Shown here one piece after another: positions 1 to 9,550 of a DNA stretch of 64,000 nt; the first letter of the stretch is position 1; the number at the start of each line of letters is the position of its first letter. Both the position numbers and the translations under genes were made by a program. The notes under the pieces are model-generated. The model was given only the letters and a program-made list of their open reading frames with translations, was not told the origin of the DNA and searched no databases. The stretch comes from Salinibaculum sp. SYNS191 (GTDB lineage: Archaea; Halobacteriota; Halobacteria; Halobacteriales; Haloarculaceae), in assembly GCF_037338445.1 (NCBI RefSeq), contig NZ_CP147838.1, positions 3,100,001 to 3,164,000 on the forward strand, in the 5' to 3' direction.

Positions 1-234
1 ATCGGCCCTCGACAGAACAGCCGTCAGCGATCGGCGAACACTGTCGAAGTGCCACACGAGATAGACGCGATTCGGAGCGCCGTACGCGACTGTCTCACCA
101 ACGACGCACTACGTGAGCAGGTAGCCGTGTGTGAGAATCCCTATGACTACGGCGGCGCGGGCTCAAAGATCGCAGACCGCCTCGCGACAGTTGAGTTGAA
201 CCCCTCTCTGCTCCGGAAGCGGCTGACCTATTAA
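1..234 (+). CDS. UDP-N-acetylglucosamine 2-epimerase, C-terminal end (cut by window edge)
   Basis: The reading frame is open from the first base and stops at TAA 232-234, so only about 77 C-terminal residues are present. The segment has the family's typical end: a G-x-RQ-x-x-R motif, an N-x-V-x-V-P segment, then ENPYDYGGAGSKIADRL, which matches the conserved NPYGDG-x-A-x-x-I tail of WecB/NeuC enzymes. These convert UDP-GlcNAc to UDP-ManNAc or ManNAc, a precursor for surface polysaccharide or nonulosonate sugars. A NeuD-like acetyltransferase at 8.6-9.2 kb fits the NeuC reading, but WecB cannot be excluded from this fragment. It converges on the next gene. Confidence 0.75.
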   Translation: MGPRQNSRQRSANTVEVPHEIDAIRSAVRDCLTNDALREQVAVCENPYDYGGAGSKIADRLATVELNPSLLRKRLTY

Positions 235-298
235 AACAGATACCACTCAGATGTCGATGACTGCAGAGAAGCCTCATTTTTGTTCGGTCCTCTGTCTG

Positions 299-1252
299 TT
301 ACTTTATAGTAGTCTCGGGCTCCGGTGGTCGTTTGATGTTCAGGAGGTCATACAGGTCTACTCGCGGATGGACTTCGAGATCTCCACCCAGAGTGGCATT
401 GTAGATATTGAAGCCTAATTTCGAGGAGGCCTCTCTCGCCAGTTCGTGGCTCTGACATATCTCTTTGTTTCGACGTTTGTTACCAGCGAGATACTGCCCG
501 ACGTCATACGTGTCGTAGAAATGTGCTGGGTTGGCAAAGCAGTCGTCGATCTTCATGAGATGTGGCTGTGCCTTTCGAAAGACCACCGAATCTAACAATT
601 CGTAGGCTACGCCGTTTAGACACGATCGGAGAGGATACTCGGCTGAGGAGAAGAACTCGTAGATCCGACCGATCTTCGTAGGCTTGTCGGATCGGAAGAG
701 TGCCGGATCGTCTCCTTTGTCGAAAAGCATGTGCAAATTCCACTCATCGTACATATCACACCCGAGCAAATAGAACTCGGAAAAACCCATATAGTGAGCG
801 AGTTGCATCACGGGATACAGAACAGTCGTGTAGTGATAGACAATATCTGTGACGTCTATAGACCAGATGTCGTGGAAATCATCTACCGACTCCCAGTTGA
901 CGTCCAAAACAGAGATGTCTACCTTATCCATATCGACCAGATTTTTGAGTGTAAGCCGCATCGTGTTATCACGGTCGGGAACGAAGTTCAGATCATCCAT
1001 AGGTAAAAAACAGGGGATGTCTAGATTAACCATCTTCATGATGTTCTTTTTTGGTATACTAGGCGGCGAATGGATGCCGAGATAGAATGATGGGTGCCAG
1101 TCTGTCTGGTCGAAAATATTCGCGATGTTGTTCACACTGAAGGTATACTCATCGGAGAGACGCTCCAAGGGCGTATGTTTGAGACTTGGTCCATTTCCAA
1201 GAATAAAGATGCGTTCTCCGCTGTACCTGTCCTTTAAATATTCAACTTTCAT
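299..1252 (-). CDS. DUF115 / MptE-like family protein in glycan cluster
   Basis: A 317-residue protein. Its N-terminus carries the hallmark ERIFILGNGPSLKHTPLERL, a nucleotide-binding-like G-N-G-P-S-L motif of the DUF115/MptE-like group (6-hydroxymethylpterin pyrophosphokinase fold and motility-accessory or sialyltransferase-like relatives). A second conserved block, F-Y-L-L-G-C-D-M-Y, lies near residue 175. In surface-glycan loci this family is usually found next to glycosyltransferases, so a role in adding or modifying a sugar is more likely here than pterin metabolism. That function is inference. There is no signal peptide or membrane segment. The ATG at 1252 is preceded by AT-rich sequence. 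Confidence 0.6.
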   Translation of the reverse strand: MKVEYLKDRYSGERIFILGNGPSLKHTPLERLSDEYTFSVNNIANIFDQTDWHPSFYLGIHSPPSIPKKNIMKMVNLDIPCFLPMDDLNFVPDRDNTMRLTLKNLVDMDKVDISVLDVNWESVDDFHDIWSIDVTDIVYHYTTVLYPVMQLAHYMGFSEFYLLGCDMYDEWNLHMLFDKGDDPALFRSDKPTKIGRIYEFFSSAEYPLRSCLNGVAYELLDSVVFRKAQPHLMKIDDCFANPAHFYDTYDVGQYLAGNKRRNKEICQSHELAREASSKLGFNIYNATLGGDLEVHPRVDLYDLLNIKRPPEPETTIK

Positions 1253-1432
1253 ATTTGATGATGGGTATTGTTAACTTCACACAACCAATAATTGTGCTTT
1301 CTGGCTAGCTAACAGTTCGTGTGGTTGTTCAATAGACGTTATCCACGCACTTGACATCGTTTGCGCACTGCAGCGGGAGTTCAGCCATCCCGGTGTCAAC
1401 CGAGTTCAGAATTGGGCTCTCTATAATTTGGA

Positions 1433-2623
1433 TCATGGTGAGAGCTGCTCGGATTTCCTGAAGGGCATCAATGCAGACTTCAGAAACGGTTTCATACCGT
1501 TTTTATATGTCTCGTCGATTGTGTCCCGTACTGCTGTGTAGGCTTTCCAGTCGTTTGATCGTTGTTCCTGGACGAACTCAAAGACTTCGTCAATCGCAGT
1601 TGGATTTGGTCCCGCGATGAGACTTTGTTGGGGTGGCAGCAGATCATCGGCTCCGTAATTTTTAAAAAAGTAATAAATTCCCTGCACAGGGAACCAGTCG
1701 TGTATCTCACCCAGTGTCCGAACGAGCCCCTCTCTCGGGTCGAATGCTCGGACGCCGGCAGTACCGAACGTCTCATTCAACCCCTGGGCGCGCGAGTCCT
1801 CGGCGAGAATTACTGATGGGCGACGCCATCGGAGATGAGCGAGGTGCCCGTGGAACCGATAGCCGATGTGAAGATCTGAGTTACGATAAAAATCGATGTT
1901 GTTGACCTCATGGCTAGCATAGTGAGTCTGCCATCCTGACTTACGTCCGGCATGGCTCAATTCACGGTCGACGTCATTTGGAGCAGAGTGGAGCACTAGG
2001 GTTCGGTCAGCGTGCGGGAAAACCCTCGAACACCGCTGAAGTAGCTCCTTGGCTTGTTCGACATACAGCGTTGAGTGTGGCGTTGTAAATACGAGCTGGT
2101 TGATTTCATCCGGCGCGTGAAACGGCTCTCCGATGAAATCGGGGTCGTACCAAGCCGGGTCGCCGGTAAGTATCGTCTGGAAGTCATTCTGGCGCAACAC
2201 TTGACCGACCCAGTTTGTTCGGACTGGGATCTGTTCATTCGGACAGTTCTGAATGACTCTATCCAAGAACGATCTGGTCTGTGTGTCTATCCGCTGTTTT
2301 GTGAGTTCTTTTTTATCCCCGGGGAAAAACCGGTGAATTGCGCTGAGGGGTATCATCGGCGGCTTGATCTTGTCAAGGTCTTCGGTTAGACGATACTGGA
2401 TTGGGTCGGTGACTTCCGGATATTCGAATCCACAGAGGAGGATAGCGTCTGCGCTATTTAGATACTCCAAGCGAGATGTGAAATCCTCCCCTCGCCAGTG
2501 AATCTCAAACTCGGTCGAGCCGTGAATCTCCTCGATGAGTTCGAGTGCAGATTCGAGGAGGAGTTGGTCACCGACGTTTCCAGACGCATGACGGGGGCAC
2601 GGTGACAGGACTATCAATTTCAT
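1433..2623 (-). CDS. polysaccharide pyruvyl transferase family protein
   Basis: 396 residues. The N-terminus shows the GDQLLLESALELI motif (gene family CsaB/WcaK, PF04230) and the middle contains GYRFHGHLAHLRWRRPSVIL, matching the conserved R-x-H-x-x-x-x-A block. The family transfers pyruvate from phosphoenolpyruvate to a sugar hydroxyl, giving a negatively charged ketal on surface polysaccharide. It is cytoplasmic with no signal peptide. It is transcribed leftwards with the DUF115 gene and the GT4 genes, so it probably modifies the same glycan. The acceptor sugar cannot be told from sequence. Confidence 0.75.
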   Translation of the reverse strand: MKLIVLSPCPRHASGNVGDQLLLESALELIEEIHGSTEFEIHWRGEDFTSRLEYLNSADAILLCGFEYPEVTDPIQYRLTEDLDKIKPPMIPLSAIHRFFPGDKKELTKQRIDTQTRSFLDRVIQNCPNEQIPVRTNWVGQVLRQNDFQTILTGDPAWYDPDFIGEPFHAPDEINQLVFTTPHSTLYVEQAKELLQRCSRVFPHADRTLVLHSAPNDVDRELSHAGRKSGWQTHYASHEVNNIDFYRNSDLHIGYRFHGHLAHLRWRRPSVILAEDSRAQGLNETFGTAGVRAFDPREGLVRTLGEIHDWFPVQGIYYFFKNYGADDLLPPQQSLIAGPNPTAIDEVFEFVQEQRSNDWKAYTAVRDTIDETYKNGMKPFLKSALMPFRKSEQLSP

Positions 2624-2710
2624 ACGTACTATCGAAACGACTCATCGTGATAAATCTCCGGTGAGCCCCACCACTATATGACATCACGGACAAGTGAACT
2701 CAGTCACCGC

Positions 2711-3877
2711 TCACTGTACGACGGACTCTTTTTCGGCAGGCCCACAGTTCAACAAATCGTAGTACTCCTCAATCGTCTTTTCTACGGTAGTCTCCCAAGA
2801 GTAACGACTGACTGCAAGATCACGTGCTGTCTCTCCGAGTTGCTGGCGCAGTCCATCATCGGACAGCAGTTCGACCACTGCATTGGCTAGGGTTGTCGGG
2901 TCATCGGTCGGGACAGTGCGGCCGACATCCGGAACGACAGATCGAAGCTGCTCAAGATCTGTCACCACAATTGGCGTTCCACAGGCCATTGCTTCGATGA
3001 CGGTTCGGGGGAATCCTTCGTTGAAACTTGGCAAGACGAACACCGCACTCTCATTGTAGAGCTTCGGCAGTTGCTCGTTTGGAACGACGCCCGTGAAGGA
3101 TACCTGTTGTGCAACTCCTTCTTCGGCGGCGAGTGCTTTGAGTTCGGTCTCTTTTGTGCCACCGCCAACCAGAAGCAAGGTTGCCTCGGGAATCACAGAA
3201 GCGATCTGACTGAACGCTTTGATAAGGACGTCGACGCCTTTCCCTTCAGTGAGTCGGCCCACGTAGAGGAGCTGAGAACTATTCGCGTTGACGGCCATTG
3301 GTCGGAAACGAGAGCAGTTGACGCCATTGCTGATAACGGCAGTAGCTGAATCCACCCCGAGTTCTCTAATTCGCTGTCGGTCTGTGTCCGTATAACAAAG
3401 GACCCGGTCGGCAGCATTGAGTGTAAATCGTGCGACGGTCGGCAGATACACGCGCTGTATCCACTCTGGCGCCACTTGCGACCGCACACCGTGGTTCGTA
3501 ATCACCAACGGCGTATCGTCAACATAGCTGAGTGCTGCGGCAACGTTTGTCGAGAAGAACAGGTGCGAGTGTGCATGAATAATATCGTATTGATCACTGG
3601 CATTGTAGATCATCCGCACGAGCCCAGGTGGGATACTGTTTCCACAGATGTTCACTAACTCTCGGTGTCTTTGGATCCTATATCCTTCTCGACGCTCGCG
3701 TCTCGGCAAATCGTGTGCGCCGTGATCTGAGGTTAGTACCGTTACTTCATGCCCTCGTTCGGCCTGCCGCTTTGACATGAGATGAACGTGAAGGCCAAGC
3801 CCACCGGTAACCTCCGGATAGGTATCGCTGCTCACGCGAAGGATCCGCAGTTGGTCGTTGCCAGGTGATACAGACAT
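2711..3877 (-). CDS. glycosyltransferase family 4
   Basis: 388 residues with the GT-B fold signature of family GT4. The N-terminal acceptor domain has PEVTGGLGLHVHLMSK, where the glycine-rich loop binds donor. Near residue 215 is the interdomain YVGRLTEGKGVDVLIKAF. The EX7E motif lies in EGFPRTVIEAMACGTPIVV near residue 295. It transfers an activated hexose to a lipid- or glycan-linked acceptor on the cytoplasmic face. It lies 87 bp upstream of the pyruvyl transferase on the same strand, probably one transcription unit. Donor and linkage are unknown. Confidence 0.88.
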   Translation of the reverse strand: MSVSPGNDQLRILRVSSDTYPEVTGGLGLHVHLMSKRQAERGHEVTVLTSDHGAHDLPRRERREGYRIQRHRELVNICGNSIPPGLVRMIYNASDQYDIIHAHSHLFFSTNVAAALSYVDDTPLVITNHGVRSQVAPEWIQRVYLPTVARFTLNAADRVLCYTDTDRQRIRELGVDSATAVISNGVNCSRFRPMAVNANSSQLLYVGRLTEGKGVDVLIKAFSQIASVIPEATLLLVGGGTKETELKALAAEEGVAQQVSFTGVVPNEQLPKLYNESAVFVLPSFNEGFPRTVIEAMACGTPIVVTDLEQLRSVVPDVGRTVPTDDPTTLANAVVELLSDDGLRQQLGETARDLAVSRYSWETTVEKTIEEYYDLLNCGPAEKESVVQ

Positions 3878-4144
3878 CGTCAGATGAGGTCGTTATTTCG
3901 TTTGAGACGGTTATAGAGGAGCGAGTTACTGCCTACGAGTTTCCTGAGCGACCCGTTCACAAGCCGGTCTTGATCTCGTTCATCCATATGGACATCGTTG
4001 GCAGAGGCTGTGAAAACGTTTTTACTCGAATGAGTGTCGAGTGGAAGCAACTCTTCTACTAGTTGGCGTCGGATTACAACGCTTAGAACACAATATTGAC
4101 CAAAAGTTGGCCTGGAGTTTGCTAGTACTGATATTGTATAGCCA

Positions 4145-5260
4145 TCAGTAGATTCGGTTTACAAAATGTTCGTATTCATTGAGGACTGTGTTGACAGAGA
4201 AGTCTTCAGCTCGTTCTTTCAATATCTTTGATGAGGCTGGCTCTCGCAAGACGTCCTCTATACCCGCTGCGAGCGCCCTTGCATCTCCGACCGGCACCAA
4301 CGGGCCGAAGGTCCCGTCGGCTAGAATCTCTCGAGGGCCGCTTCGGCAGTCAGTGGCAACGACCGGACAGCCACAGGCCATCGCCTCAACTAGCGCGGTC
4401 GGGAGACCCTCCCGTCTTGAGGAGAGTACAAAGATATCGGCACAGCGCATGTATGCGTACGGATTCTTAACGTAGCCCGGGAAAGAGACTTTATCCTCGA
4501 TGCCCAAGTCAGCTGCGAGAGTTTCCAGCGTCTCACGGCGGGGGCCTTCTCCCAGGATTACGAGGTGGAGAGACGGGCTGGTTTCCCGAGCAATGGCAAT
4601 AGCTTTGGTCAGCGTCTCGAAATCTTTTTCTTGTGCTAACCGCCCAACACCTAAAGCAACGTCAACGTGGGAGGTGTTGAACCATGGATGGTCGGCCGAA
4701 GCTTCGGCACCGGTTCGGACAGCGGGGGTAACAACAGGATTGTTAATCACAGTCAACTTATCGTCAGAAATACCTACTTCATTTTGTAGACTCTCCGCAA
4801 CCCCTGAGGAAACTGCGAGGATGTGGTCTGCAAGCGGGTGAAGTCGGCGGGCGAGTGCGAACATCAACCGATCCTTCTGCTGGCTCACTTGTCCGAACAT
4901 CGTATGTTCGGTCAACACAAGTTTCGTCTCACCGGCTGCTAGCTGATCGGCGACGACCGAGACAACGTTAGCGTAGTGCATTTGGGAAAAAAGGATATCG
5001 GGTGAGTCCTTTCGGAGATAAAATACGAGTGCAGGAATACTTGCACCGGCACCGACGAGAGGAATGCGCGGTGTTTGGAGATCGACAAGGGTAACCTCGT
5101 TTTTTACCTGTTCGACAAGTTCCCCTCTGCGGTAGGAGACCAGCAAGTCTACGTTCACACCCCGTTCGGCAAATCCGTTCGCGAGATTAACGGTCACTCT
5201 CTGCGCCCCCCCAACGGTCAGAGATGGCACATAAAATGCGAGCCGGGTCTCAGATTCCAT
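4145..5260 (-). CDS. glycosyltransferase family 4
   Basis: About 371 residues if started at the methionine at 5260 (MESETRLAFYVPSLTVGGAQ). An upstream in-frame ATG at 5338 would add 26 residues that do not fit the family and would overlap the divergent neighbour's upstream region. Family GT4 features are the N-terminal GGAQRVTVNLANGF loop, the central GVGRLAQEKDFETLTKAI and the EX7E-like EGLPTALVEAMACGCPVVA. It is soluble. It is probably a second transferase acting in the same glycan pathway as the GT4 at 2.7-3.9 kb. Confidence 0.87.
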   Translation of the reverse strand: MESETRLAFYVPSLTVGGAQRVTVNLANGFAERGVNVDLLVSYRRGELVEQVKNEVTLVDLQTPRIPLVGAGASIPALVFYLRKDSPDILFSQMHYANVVSVVADQLAAGETKLVLTEHTMFGQVSQQKDRLMFALARRLHPLADHILAVSSGVAESLQNEVGISDDKLTVINNPVVTPAVRTGAEASADHPWFNTSHVDVALGVGRLAQEKDFETLTKAIAIARETSPSLHLVILGEGPRRETLETLAADLGIEDKVSFPGYVKNPYAYMRCADIFVLSSRREGLPTALVEAMACGCPVVATDCRSGPREILADGTFGPLVPVGDARALAAGIEDVLREPASSKILKERAEDFSVNTVLNEYEHFVNRIY

Positions 5261-5420
5261 CACAGCCAATTCGAGTCTCTCACGGAATAAACATTGGTCC
5301 GGCAGGCAAGGTACCATTTGAGACAGACGAGTGAACAAAAATGGTTTGTTAATGCATTACGTTCTCGTTGAGTATGGTCCAGATCTCCAGTTACGCGTTC
5401 AGCGGTCAACAACAGATAGG

Positions 5421-7208
5421 ATGAGGACGAGGACACGTGTCTATCGCTTCATCCGAGGTTTGTTTGTCTCTGGCAGGGTACAACTGTATCTGCTGGCTCT
5501 GGCTGCGGTCTGTCTGATGATTGAGGGTGTTTACATCGCTGTCGTCCCACCGGTCAGCGGCTACGAAACGTCGATTTACGAGCCGTATCCTCTCACGTTT
5601 TGGATCGCGCTCTTCCTGAGCATAGCGCTCATTGTGGTCGTATTACTCACAGCATCGGTCAGTTCACGGTCCTTTTACGGACGGGCTTTGATACTATTGG
5701 CCGCCAATTATGGGATACTCTTGTTCTTGCCAACGTTCCGGGGATACCAGCTCCACGATAACGCCAATGGTGACATTCTCGTCCATCTTGGGCATATCCG
5801 AACAATCGTCGTGGAAGGGAACGTTCCCGATCTCTGGTACCCCTTCGAACACGTACTGATGGCGGTCTTCGCGGTGTTTGGCGTCCCACTAGAAGAGTCC
5901 AGCATGTTGTTTACACTGGTTTTCTTACTGATTTTTGTTACGACTGCGGGTGTTTTTCTCCGTTCGGTACTGCGACGCAACTTCGCTCTTGCAGCGGGCA
6001 CTGCCGCCGCGACACCGTTATTGATGGCGTCCTTCACCGTCAGCGCCCAGCCGTCGATCTTTTCGGTCTTCCTTCTACCGATTCTACTGACGTTCAGTTA
6101 TCGGTTTCGTCGAACGCTGGATAAACGATATTTCTTTTTGCTCTGTCTTATATTATTCGCAATCATCCTCTTCCATCCGGTCACCTCGTTATTCGTGATA
6201 GGAATTTTGTGCTCTACGTGGCTGTTCGGCCAAGTTTATGAGTGGCTGACCGGCCATCGCATTCCGACCCCTGACTGGAATCTTGCCCTTGCAATGATTC
6301 CGTTACTGTTTATTTGGTATACGGGTTTCGACAAAACCTGGTTTATGCTGAACAAGAAATTAAAGACCCTGACGGGTGCCACAGCGTCTCCTGTGGGGGC
6401 CACGACAGAGGAGACTGTACTACTCACCTTTGAGCAAATAATGATACGCTTCGTCCAATTGTACGGTGCCGTGTTTATTTATCTGATTATTGCGGCCATA
6501 GTCACATTGGTAGTGATCTTTCGAATCTCCCGTGGCAGCGTTACGTTCCCTGGGATGTATCTATCATTGCTATTTGTAATGGGATTTTTCTCCGCGCTCA
6601 CGCTCCTGATCTCGCCGATTGAATCGTTTGCACCAATTAGAAGTTCTCGATTTCTGATAGTTATGGCGGTACTTCTTGTCTCAACAGCTCTCGTTTCGGC
6701 AACATATACGGACTATCAGCGAAGCCTTACTGTCATCATTACGGGGGCAATCATCGTCGCCATCGCACTTTCGGTAGCCATTGTTTACCAACCTAATATT
6801 CATATGACTAAATCGGAATTTGAAGGAGCTAAATACGTGAACGAATACCACGCCTCATCAGCCAGTGTATATAATGTTAGGATGACAGACAACATGGAAG
6901 ATTATCTTCATTCAGTTCCCAGATCCGAAATTGAGACCTACCACTTCGGTGGCTTAGGAAAGAAGTTACCACATAGATTGGGCTATACAAAGAATAATAC
7001 AGCGGCAGAAACATTCGGAAACGCCTTCCTCGTGACGAAGGAAGCCGATACGAAGTTCTATGAGGCGTCGTATTTTTTCCCTGATCAACAGGAATCCTTA
7101 TTTATTTTCAATGAATCGGACAAAGCTAAACTTCATGATGACGTAACAGTAAATAAATTATACGAGAATGGAGGATTTGAAGGCTGGCGAGTCAACACCC
7201 CTACATAG
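5421..7208 (+). CDS. polytopic membrane protein, GT-C-like, surface glycan assembly
   Basis: About 595 residues from ATG 5421 (MRTRTRVYRF); an in-frame ATG at 5331 is less likely because it lies far ahead of the first membrane segment. More than ten hydrophobic segments are followed by a C-terminal extracytoplasmic domain of about 130 residues. A loop after the third or fourth helix reads HDNANGDILVHLGHI, an acidic pattern like the first-loop catalytic site of GT-C transferases and oligosaccharyltransferase-like proteins, followed by a W-Y-P motif. It could be a lipid-sugar glycosyltransferase or a glycan polymerase. It is divergent from the GT4 gene. Confidence 0.6.
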   Translation: MRTRTRVYRFIRGLFVSGRVQLYLLALAAVCLMIEGVYIAVVPPVSGYETSIYEPYPLTFWIALFLSIALIVVVLLTASVSSRSFYGRALILLAANYGILLFLPTFRGYQLHDNANGDILVHLGHIRTIVVEGNVPDLWYPFEHVLMAVFAVFGVPLEESSMLFTLVFLLIFVTTAGVFLRSVLRRNFALAAGTAAATPLLMASFTVSAQPSIFSVFLLPILLTFSYRFRRTLDKRYFFLLCLILFAIILFHPVTSLFVIGILCSTWLFGQVYEWLTGHRIPTPDWNLALAMIPLLFIWYTGFDKTWFMLNKKLKTLTGATASPVGATTEETVLLTFEQIMIRFVQLYGAVFIYLIIAAIVTLVVIFRISRGSVTFPGMYLSLLFVMGFFSALTLLISPIESFAPIRSSRFLIVMAVLLVSTALVSATYTDYQRSLTVIITGAIIVAIALSVAIVYQPNIHMTKSEFEGAKYVNEYHASSASVYNVRMTDNMEDYLHSVPRSEIETYHFGGLGKKLPHRLGYTKNNTAAETFGNAFLVTKEADTKFYEASYFFPDQQESLFIFNESDKAKLHDDVTVNKLYENGGFEGWRVNTPT

Positions 7209-7747
7209 ATCGACAAAGAATTTCTCACAAAAATCGAGTTCCGCTGATTGGCGTCTCTGATCACAACCTCTACTCGCGACAACGGCCAGAAGGAGAATCA
7301 CCTTGGAGACAGTGGTAAGCTCATGTTTACATATATAGAGTTGTAATGGTAAAGGTGCGAAAATTGGCTCAAGACGTAGATAGACAATCTGAAGTTTGCT
7401 TGGCTACTTTCATTTATGGAGAGCAAGATGAAATGTTTGATGAAAAACATGAGTAAGTAGATTCTTCTGAACAGAAAATAGTCCCTCGCTGTTGACTGAA
7501 AATCACTCGTTGACAAACAGGGCAGCCCAAACACAGGGGGTCCATCAGAGGAGACAAAACAACGTGTAATTCTCGATGACAAATGAGTGGTACCTACGAT
7601 TCATTTAGATTCTGTGGATGTAACAGAGGTCTACATCCCGGATTCCCAGTTGACCACCAATCTGTCGTGGCACATGCCACTCAAACTACGCCTGTCAGTG
7701 GAGTGCTGATCCCAAGAATTAGATTATTCGTTCGCGTAGATGAAGTT
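7209..7747 (+). other. AT-rich intergenic stretch, no convincing gene
   Basis: About 540 bp between the membrane protein and the FkbM gene, much richer in A/T than flanking coding sequence. Short open frames occur on both strands (for example 7298-7582 minus) but have non-halophilic, basic composition and no recognisable motif. An ATG at 7583 is in frame with the FkbM gene but would add 55 atypical residues. Several TATA-like tracts (for example near 7330) could serve as promoters. Confidence 0.5.
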
Positions 7748-8551
7748 ATGCCGCTATCCAAGTTGCAATCCCGGGTGGTCTATCTCACTCCATCGATTCT
7801 CAACCATCTTGGAGCCGAGGTAATCGTACGTATAAATGAGCTCTTCGACAACAATAGGTATGAGTATGAACTTCGTGGTAAGAAGATTCTTTTCGAGTAC
7901 ACAGACAAGACCGGATTTCATCTGTACCGGAACTTGATTAGCGGTGACGTGTTGACATTCGAGGGAACGAACATCAAAATGCTGGAATTCTCTGGTAGTA
8001 AAGACTCTTTTATCGATATTGGGGCGCATTATGGTATTTACTCGGTTGTTGTGGGAACACTCAATCCCGATTCTGAGATATATTGTTTCGAACCCAATGA
8101 TTTCAATCGTAGAATGGTCCAGCATCAATTACAAATTAACGATATCCGCGCAGAGGTGCGGCCAGAAGTTGTATCTGAAACGGCTGGTACAATCACGTTT
8201 TATGAGTCTGATGAGAATGGTTCGCAGAGTCACTCGGCGACAAAAAGTGAGATGACTGTCAAAGAAGTCGAAAAAGACGCGGTATCAATCGGTGAATTTA
8301 TCCAATACAACGATCTGCACCGGCCATTCCTGAAGATAGATGCGGAGGGAGAAGAACAGAAAATCATACGGGATCTTGTCCAACTAGATGGGAGAGATAT
8401 TTCTGGAATCCTGGAAGTACATCCACGAATGCTCGAACCCGACGAATCTGAAGAGCAGATACTTCGTCTGTTTGACGATCACGGGTATCATTGGGAAGAG
8501 TTAGATGCACCGTCAATATCCCAGCCGCAGTATTATTTCCAGAAGCAGTGA
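7748..8551 (+). CDS. FkbM family methyltransferase
   Basis: 267 residues from ATG 7748. The SAM-binding motif I reads FIDIGAHYGIYSVVVG (about residue 90), followed by an acidic motif II in YCFEPNDFNRR and a late FLKIDAEGEEQKIIRDL block typical of FkbM proteins (PF05050). It would methylate a hydroxyl of a sugar in the surface glycan, using S-adenosylmethionine in the cytoplasm. It converges with the NeuD-like gene, only 5 bp apart. The sugar is unknown. Confidence 0.82.
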   Translation: MPLSKLQSRVVYLTPSILNHLGAEVIVRINELFDNNRYEYELRGKKILFEYTDKTGFHLYRNLISGDVLTFEGTNIKMLEFSGSKDSFIDIGAHYGIYSVVVGTLNPDSEIYCFEPNDFNRRMVQHQLQINDIRAEVRPEVVSETAGTITFYESDENGSQSHSATKSEMTVKEVEKDAVSIGEFIQYNDLHRPFLKIDAEGEEQKIIRDLVQLDGRDISGILEVHPRMLEPDESEEQILRLFDDHGYHWEELDAPSISQPQYYFQKQ

Positions 8552-8556
8552 GAAAC

Positions 8557-9183
8557 TCACGGTCCGATCTGTTCAGCAGGCACACCTGCGACGGTTGTTC
8601 CTGGTCGGACGTCTTCGGTGACGACTGCACCAGCAGCAACGACGGCATCTTCACCGACGGTATGGTGGTCAAGAATTGTTGCACCAGCCCCGACGTAGGC
8701 ATTTTTTGCTATCGTCACCCCACCGGCAAGCGTCGCGTTTGGTGCAATTGTCACGCCTTCTGAGATGTGCGCGTCGTGAGAAATGTTTACTGTGCTGTCG
8801 ATGAGAACTTGGTCGGCAAGGACAGCATCCGGGCCGATGTATGTACGAGCATTGATAATGACTCCTTCACCGACCGACGCGGTCTCTGCAATCGTTGTCT
8901 CCGGGTCAACAGCGGAGAAGAACGAAAACCCTGCTTCACGGATGGTCTCTGCAATGGCAACTCGGTCACTGTCGATCCGGCCAAGTGTGACCAACATTTG
9001 GTTTCCTGTGGGAGTAAGGGTCTCGAGCATCTCCGCGCCACCGAGAACTTCGTGACCATGGATCAATTCTCCGTGTCGCTCCTGATCATCGTCTAATAGT
9101 CCAATCGTTTCTTCATTTTCAGTCCGAGAGAGTATATCGAGTGTCACTCTGGCCTGTTCACCTGCACAGTAGAGTATTTTCAT
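8557..9183 (-). CDS. NeuD/PglD-like sugar O- or N-acetyltransferase
   Basis: 208 residues. An N-terminal Rossmann-like domain (MKILYCAGEQARVTLDIL, residues 1-80) is followed by a left-handed beta-helix of hexapeptide repeats (residues 90-205). It closes with AVVTEDVRPGTTVAGVPAE, the standard end of NeuD/PglD enzymes. The His in STVNISHDAHI is the likely catalytic base. These acetyl-CoA-dependent enzymes acetylate sialic-acid or bacillosamine-type sugars. Together with the epimerase tail at the window start it points to a nonulosonate or acetamido-sugar pathway. Confidence 0.8.
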   Translation of the reverse strand: MKILYCAGEQARVTLDILSRTENEETIGLLDDDQERHGELIHGHEVLGGAEMLETLTPTGNQMLVTLGRIDSDRVAIAETIREAGFSFFSAVDPETTIAETASVGEGVIINARTYIGPDAVLADQVLIDSTVNISHDAHISEGVTIAPNATLAGGVTIAKNAYVGAGATILDHHTVGEDAVVAAGAVVTEDVRPGTTVAGVPAEQIGP

Positions 9184-9339
9184 CGGTTCGATTAGTTCCT
9201 CTGGATTGTCGTATTAGGACTTTATGAAAACAAATATTGTATAAATTATGTGGTGTATGGGGGAACAAATGGTGGAAAATATTGGGAAGATCTGGGCCTA
9301 CCGAGTGACTGGCCTGTACCGCTAAAGAATACGATATTT

Positions 9340-9550
9340 TGGGTCAACTACCCCATCATGAGCGCCTTCGGTGCTTTGAGGGCGGGTTCTGTCCGTGAGT
9401 TCGGCCTCAAACCCGTCAGGGTAGGTGGTAAATCCACGCTTCGGCGTTCACGAGAGCGAAGCGCTCGTACAGCCCATCAGGTTTGGCAGAAACCTGAGGA
9501 CATCACCGTTCCAGACTTTACTTTAGGGCAAGTTGAACGGTGCGAAGAGT
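9340..9550. mobile_element. possible remnant of an IS200/IS605-type element end
   Basis: After the NeuD-like gene there is about 370 bp without a complete gene. From about 9350 it has an ACTACCCC motif and a small hairpin (AGCGCC-TTC-GGTGCT near 9362-9376). A GAGGGCGGG string and a second hairpin around CGCTTCGGCG...AGCGAAGCG follow. This resembles the structured ends and guide-RNA scaffold of haloarchaeal IS200/IS605 elements. No tnpA or tnpB reading frame is left. The call rests on pattern only. Confidence 0.3.

Noticed and set aside
7298..7582. 94-codon minus-strand frame in the AT-rich gap
   Set aside because: Basic, Phe/Ile/Tyr-rich composition and no promoter or motif; gap judged non-coding.
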